Assembly (NCBI GenBank): GCA_017853205.1
Contig: JAFMKB010000023.1
Span: forward strand, 1 to 37,837
DNA length: 37,837 nt
Source: Gammaproteobacteria bacterium
Lineage (GTDB): Bacteria; Pseudomonadota; Gammaproteobacteria; Pseudomonadales; Pseudohongiellaceae
Direction of reading: 5' to 3'
Below, piece by piece: positions 34,142-37,837 of this stretch. Each line of letters opens with the position of its first letter. Position 1 is the stretch's first letter. A program made the translations under genes and the position numbers. Under the pieces are notes generated by a model, which worked only from the letters and a program-made list of their open reading frames with translations, ran no database searches and was not told where the DNA came from.

Positions 34142-35314
34142 ATGACTATCTCAATGTCTCCCGCACGACAGAGTAATCGAGGCGTGGTTATTGCCGCACT
34201 GGGTTTTTCTTCACTATTCGCACTTTATCTCGCCGCCAGTTTTGATTGGCGTCAAAGCGCACTCTTCTTGGTAGGCTTAGCGGCCGGAACGATTCTTTAT
34301 CATGCCTCGTTCGGGTTCACTGCGGCTTGGCGTGAGGTCGTGAACACCGGCAACGGCGCAGGTCTCAGAGCGCAAATGATCATGCTCGCGCTAACCGTTT
34401 TTATCTTCACGCCGTTAATCGCTTTGGGTGAATTCGGCGGCATCAGCCTTAGAGGCAGTGTGGCTCCTCTCAACATCGCGGTCGTTATTGGCGCTTTTAT
34501 TTTTGGAATTGGCATGCAGCTAGGCGGCGGCTGTGCATCTGGTACCCTCTTTACCGCTGGCGGTGGCAATATGCGCATGGTTGTAACCCTAGCCGCCTTT
34601 ATCGCAGGGTCCCTGCTCGGCAGCTGGCAATGGGACCTCTGGCAGGATGCTCCGGGTTTCGCGCCCGTCGCGTTATCGCAAAAATTTGGCGTAGTAGGAG
34701 GCATAGTTGTTAGTTTCGCACTCTTTGCTGCTGTCTGGCTGGCCTCTAAAGCCTATGAGGTGAGACGCGCTGCTGCCACAACGATGGCGTCTAATACCTC
34801 GCCCGGTTACTCATTTTTTCGTGGTCCTTGGCCGCTGATTGCCGGCGCACTCGCTCTCGCTGCCGTCAATGTCGCTACACTACTTCTTGCCGGACGCCCT
34901 TGGGGTGTGACCTCAGCATTCGCGCTGTGGGGTGCCAAGATAGTTACGACACTTGGTTTCGATGTCTCTCAATGGGCGTTCTGGGCAAGACCAGGTTCTG
35001 CAGCGGCATTAGAGAGTAGCGTGTTCGCAGACGTTACGTCGGTCATGAACTTCGGCATAATCGGTGGTGCACTCCTCGCCGCGGGTCTCGCAGGAAAATT
35101 CGCACCTAGCTTCAAATTGCCCTTACGCTCTTTTTTAGCTGCTGTATTAGGCGGCATTTTGCTAGGTTACGGCGCGCGCATCGCCTTCGGATGCAATATT
35201 GGCGCTTACTTTGGCGGGATTGCATCAACCAGCCTACACGGCTGGCTCTGGTTTGTGGCGGCGTTCCTTGGGAGCAGTGTTGGGACGAAACTGCGCCCCT
35301 CATTCGGTTTATAA
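34142..35314 (+). CDS. YeeE/YedE (TsuA-like) sulfur-compound transporter
   Basis: This 390-residue inner-membrane protein has two internally related halves, each with a conserved cysteine: GMQLGGGCASGTLFTAGGGN (Cys131) and GYGARIAFGCNIGAYFGGIA (Cys351). The pattern matches full-length YeeE/YedE proteins, of which TsuA carries thiosulfate inward by passing it between cysteines. SLHGWLWF follows the second motif as usual. Many homologues lie beside a TusA/SirA-like gene; none is present here. The ATG at 34142 is chosen for its ribosome site. Transport of thiosulfate or a related ion is inferred. The upstream region is AT-rich. Confidence 0.92.
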   Translation: MTISMSPARQSNRGVVIAALGFSSLFALYLAASFDWRQSALFLVGLAAGTILYHASFGFTAAWREVVNTGNGAGLRAQMIMLALTVFIFTPLIALGEFGGISLRGSVAPLNIAVVIGAFIFGIGMQLGGGCASGTLFTAGGGNMRMVVTLAAFIAGSLLGSWQWDLWQDAPGFAPVALSQKFGVVGGIVVSFALFAAVWLASKAYEVRRAAATTMASNTSPGYSFFRGPWPLIAGALALAAVNVATLLLAGRPWGVTSAFALWGAKIVTTLGFDVSQWAFWARPGSAAALESSVFADVTSVMNFGIIGGALLAAGLAGKFAPSFKLPLRSFLAAVLGGILLGYGARIAFGCNIGAYFGGIASTSLHGWLWFVAAFLGSSVGTKLRPSFGL

Positions 35315-35334
35315 CGAAGGGATAAAACGGTTAC

Positions 35335-35395
35335 GAAGTGCAGCTTAATTTTGGAGCCTCGGATAGCGCGAGGCTAAACCGGCGATCCGCACTTC
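35335..35395. other. Nested inverted repeats between convergent genes
   Basis: An outer 7-base pair of arms (GAAGTGC 35335-35341, GCACTTC 35389-35395) encloses an inner hairpin of 6 pairs and a 7-base loop (GCCTCG 35356-35361, CGAGGC 35369-35374). It lies between the convergent YeeE and DUF5916 stops. It may help end transcription both ways, but neither side has a long T run. Confidence 0.4.
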
Positions 35396-35443
35396 ATCGG
35401 GGAGATTAATCGATGGGAACATAATTCCAAATCGATTCTCCGA

Positions 35444-37690
35444 TCAGAATCTAAAGGTATACCGGAACTTAATGCTCAGATCCGAACGGGCGGAGTGAAA
35501 AGTGTTATCACGATCCCAATCCTGCATGTTGTGGTTCAAGACAATAAATGCCTCTTGACCTGCCTTCGGGATCCACTGCAATCGCGTATTGATACCGATC
35601 TCTTCTGAAAGATTGTCATATTGGACGAGGCTTATCCAATACAAAGTTGGCGAGAAGGCTATTTGCGAATTCGCGCTCGTCAGCCGCGTGATAAAACTAC
35701 CCTGCGGGAGCACGATATCATTCCAGTCGCTGAGGATCGTGGCTGTGAAGTAACGTGACTGATTCCAAGTAAAGCTCGCGTTTACGTTATTGCGAGTGCC
35801 GTTATAAAAATCTCCCGTTCTGTAACTGAAACTACCAGAAAATTTTCTTTGACCGCCGCTGGAAATGCCGAATTCTTGCTCATTGAACTCATAGGAGCCT
35901 GGCTGAATCACAACCTCCCGGCTCGGATCACGATAAATTCGGAACGGCGCACGCACGACTTCTTTATTGGTGACGTAAGACAAGCGGACGCTGTCACGCG
36001 TATTCGACTCGAGTTCTAGCAGGCGGAAGGCGACAACTTCACTTTGCAAACCGTCGTCGAGTACGTTCACTCTCTGCAGATCTATGCCAGTAAATGCAGT
36101 TTGAATGAGACCGTTCTCGAAAAAATAGGTGTAACCCAAGTCCGCGGTGATGTCTTCAATATTTGTACGATTAACAAAGCCCATCGCTGGATTGAAATTA
36201 TCTTCAACCACCTTATAGCCTACCCGCGTGCGCAGTCCTTCACTAGCTGGCAGTGCTATACCGAAACCATAAGACGCGTCATCACCTAATAATCCAGGCG
36301 TGTCAGACTGTTGGAAGAACACATTACTCTGCAAACGACGTCCTGCACCGAGATCATTGTTCACGTACATGAAATCTGCGCCCATGACGGAGTTATCTAC
36401 GTTCGACGTCGGATCGCCGTTTGTGTAAATGAAGCCGATCCGTGAATCTTCGAGCACGTTCGCTGAGATTCGAGTAACTAACATATCCGCCGCTGCAATA
36501 TTCTCTGCTTCGCCTTGACGAATCGCCAACGTCCCGATGTTAAAGCGACCCACGCGACCACTTATTCGCCCTCCGTATTCTATGTCCACGGGGGAGCCAT
36601 CGGCCGCCAAGCCTAATTTACGAGAGAAATAGGGACGCGCATTTTCGCGACCTGCTCCACCCGTGGCGTTGTTACCTGCTGCCATGCGACTGATATCGCC
36701 GAATTGAAAAAGGTCAGAGTCATTAAGAAAGAAATCGCGCTTCTCGGGGAAAAATAAATTAAAACGTGTCAGATTTACCTGTCGATTATCAACCTCAACC
36801 GCGGAGAAATCGGTGTTTACCGTGAGCGCCGCATTCAAAGATGGAGTTAATCGATAGAACGCGTCGAGTGAGGGTTGAAGCGAGTTATCCGAGGCGCGAG
36901 GCGAAAAACTACGCTGCCTCAGGCCGATGAAGGATGGCACGATGTCTAGGCCTAGTCCCTGATTCATGCCTTCTAGACCGCTCATTTCGCCCATGATTGT
37001 CGGATTATAAGTTCGGTCTAAAGAGACCCATGACATCTCTTCGTTGCGGCGACGAATCCCACGGCCGAAATTAAAACCCCAAGTATCGAGGCGTGGATCG
37101 AAGGGCAATGATTTAAAGGGGATTTCAACTTCCGCCACCCAACTCTTGCCGTCGATACTCGTCGCGGTCTCCCAGATGGTATTCCAGTCCAAGCGAAACG
37201 ACGTCGGCGTCTCATAAAGCGAGTCATGACGCACGCCATTCAAGTTTGTCTCAAAGCGATAACCCGCGCGGCCTTGATTAAACGGATCTAAGATAATGAC
37301 GAGACGATCATCGAAAGGCAGTCCCTGCCCGTGACGAATAGTCGGTGCAGAGATTAACTCCGGATTGCTGTCGTACATGCGCGCCGCCACGTAGAGCGCG
37401 TCTTCTGTGTAAACGACATAAAGCTCTGTCTCTTCCGAAGGCTCCGCGTGATCGCCCGGACGACTTTGATGGAAATCTGTGATCCGTTCAGCTTGCTGCC
37501 AGACTTCATCATCGAGCTTACCATCGAGCACCGGCGCACTAGCGACTTTCACTGCACGGAAGCTCTTCGCCTCAACACCGCGTTCTTGAAGCTCACTTTC
37601 CTGTGCTAGCGACAGTTGCTGTAGAGCAATCCCGCCCAATAGCGTGCCGCCAAGTAAAAGTATTTTAGAGTTAACGTGAAAATCGAACAC
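35444..37690 (-). CDS. Outer-membrane protein with CBM9-like and DUF5916 beta-barrel domains
   Basis: This 748-residue protein has a signal peptide ending SLAQES. Next comes a CBM9-like domain of about 190 residues (VASAPVLDGKLDDEVWQQAE, DALYVAARMYD, DDRLVIILDPF), then the DUF5916 barrel, which contains NTDFSAVEVDNRQVNLTRF and FFPEKRDFFLNDSDLF. Many amphipathic strands follow, and the protein ends in Phe (FRYTFRF), as outer-membrane barrels do. The family often sits with peptidases or TonB receptors; its role is not established. The GTG start is set by AGAGGGA (37697-37703) 6 bases before it. The gene is complete, with its start 147 bases from the window edge. Confidence 0.9.
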   Translation of the reverse strand: MFDFHVNSKILLLGGTLLGGIALQQLSLAQESELQERGVEAKSFRAVKVASAPVLDGKLDDEVWQQAERITDFHQSRPGDHAEPSEETELYVVYTEDALYVAARMYDSNPELISAPTIRHGQGLPFDDRLVIILDPFNQGRAGYRFETNLNGVRHDSLYETPTSFRLDWNTIWETATSIDGKSWVAEVEIPFKSLPFDPRLDTWGFNFGRGIRRRNEEMSWVSLDRTYNPTIMGEMSGLEGMNQGLGLDIVPSFIGLRQRSFSPRASDNSLQPSLDAFYRLTPSLNAALTVNTDFSAVEVDNRQVNLTRFNLFFPEKRDFFLNDSDLFQFGDISRMAAGNNATGGAGRENARPYFSRKLGLAADGSPVDIEYGGRISGRVGRFNIGTLAIRQGEAENIAAADMLVTRISANVLEDSRIGFIYTNGDPTSNVDNSVMGADFMYVNNDLGAGRRLQSNVFFQQSDTPGLLGDDASYGFGIALPASEGLRTRVGYKVVEDNFNPAMGFVNRTNIEDITADLGYTYFFENGLIQTAFTGIDLQRVNVLDDGLQSEVVAFRLLELESNTRDSVRLSYVTNKEVVRAPFRIYRDPSREVVIQPGSYEFNEQEFGISSGGQRKFSGSFSYRTGDFYNGTRNNVNASFTWNQSRYFTATILSDWNDIVLPQGSFITRLTSANSQIAFSPTLYWISLVQYDNLSEEIGINTRLQWIPKAGQEAFIVLNHNMQDWDRDNTFHSARSDLSIKFRYTFRF

Positions 37691-37696
37691 AAGAAA

Positions 37697-37703
37697 TCCC
37701 TCT
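37697..37703 (-). promoter_or_regulatory. Ribosome binding site for the DUF5916 gene GTG start
   Basis: Read on the minus strand, AGAGGGA ends 6 bases before the GTG at 37690. It is a strong site and supports a GTG start rather than a later codon. Confidence 0.75.
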
Positions 37704-37837
37704 AGCTTCTCGAGTCATATTGTTTGCGAGGAACGCGAGTAATGCAGAGTGCTTACTCGAGAGAATCAAACCAATCGCAATCTAAGTTATAGACTAGTAA
37801 AAAGCGTTGAAATCGAGGAATCGCAAAGCTCTACTTG

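Overview
The window looks like chromosomal DNA of a Gram-negative, probably marine, aerobic gammaproteobacterium. This is inferred from gene content, not from a marker gene. Outer-membrane and lipoprotein genes, rlmJ, a class III alcohol dehydrogenase and several families common in marine OMG-type gammaproteobacteria (DUF3604, DUF5916, HupE/UreJ_2) all point that way. Base composition is close to half G+C. Coding density is high and no gene-free gap exceeds about 270 bases. I see no rRNA, tRNA, CRISPR array, insertion sequence, integrase or phage gene.

Layout. (1) 1-4930, plus strand: the 3' part of an O-acetylhomoserine sulfhydrylase gene, an exported START-domain protein, a cobalt-type nitrile hydratase set (alpha, beta and activator with overlapping ends), a divergent 3-methyladenine-glycosylase-like protein and a small membrane protein. 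(2) 4968-8833, minus strand: a tight three-gene unit of DUF3604 lipoprotein, parvulin-like isomerase and HupE/UreJ-type membrane protein. (3) 8965-12797: an FMN alpha-hydroxy-acid dehydrogenase (minus), a divergent NHL-propeller lipoprotein (plus) and glutathione-dependent formaldehyde dehydrogenase (minus). (4) 13004-15043, plus: a small lipoprotein, an alkylglycerol-monooxygenase-like membrane hydroxylase and a coupled membrane protein. (5) 15083-21868: a class III aminotransferase and a 4-coumarate-CoA-ligase-like enzyme (minus), a PQQ-type propeller dehydrogenase followed by a bile-acid/Na+ symporter-family transporter (plus), and a PlsC-like acyltransferase (minus). (6) 22041-32425: a catabolic block with a glutathione transferase, a SpuC-like omega-aminotransferase, a sodium:solute symporter, a second aminotransferase translationally coupled to an acetylpolyamine-amidohydrolase-type deacetylase, and three exported hydrolases (imidazolonepropionase-like amidohydrolase, fumarylacetoacetase-fold enzyme, YtcJ-like amidohydrolase). 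(7) 32456-37690: rlmJ and a TMEM165/GDT1 transporter (minus), a YeeE/YedE sulfur-compound transporter (plus) and an outer-membrane CBM9/DUF5916 protein (minus).

How the genes may work together. The most suggestive unit is region 6. There a Na+ symporter, two PLP aminotransferases and a deacetylase could take up, deacylate and transaminate an N-acyl amine or polyamine, and the neighbouring exported amidohydrolases and FAH-fold hydrolase would act on related amides outside the inner membrane. Region 1 encodes nitrile-to-amide chemistry with an unusual His-Asp tail on the metal-binding subunit but no amidase beside it. A HupE-type protein, from a family that transports nickel or cobalt, lies just downstream in convergent orientation. 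These pathway links are inferences from gene order; the family assignments rest on visible motifs.
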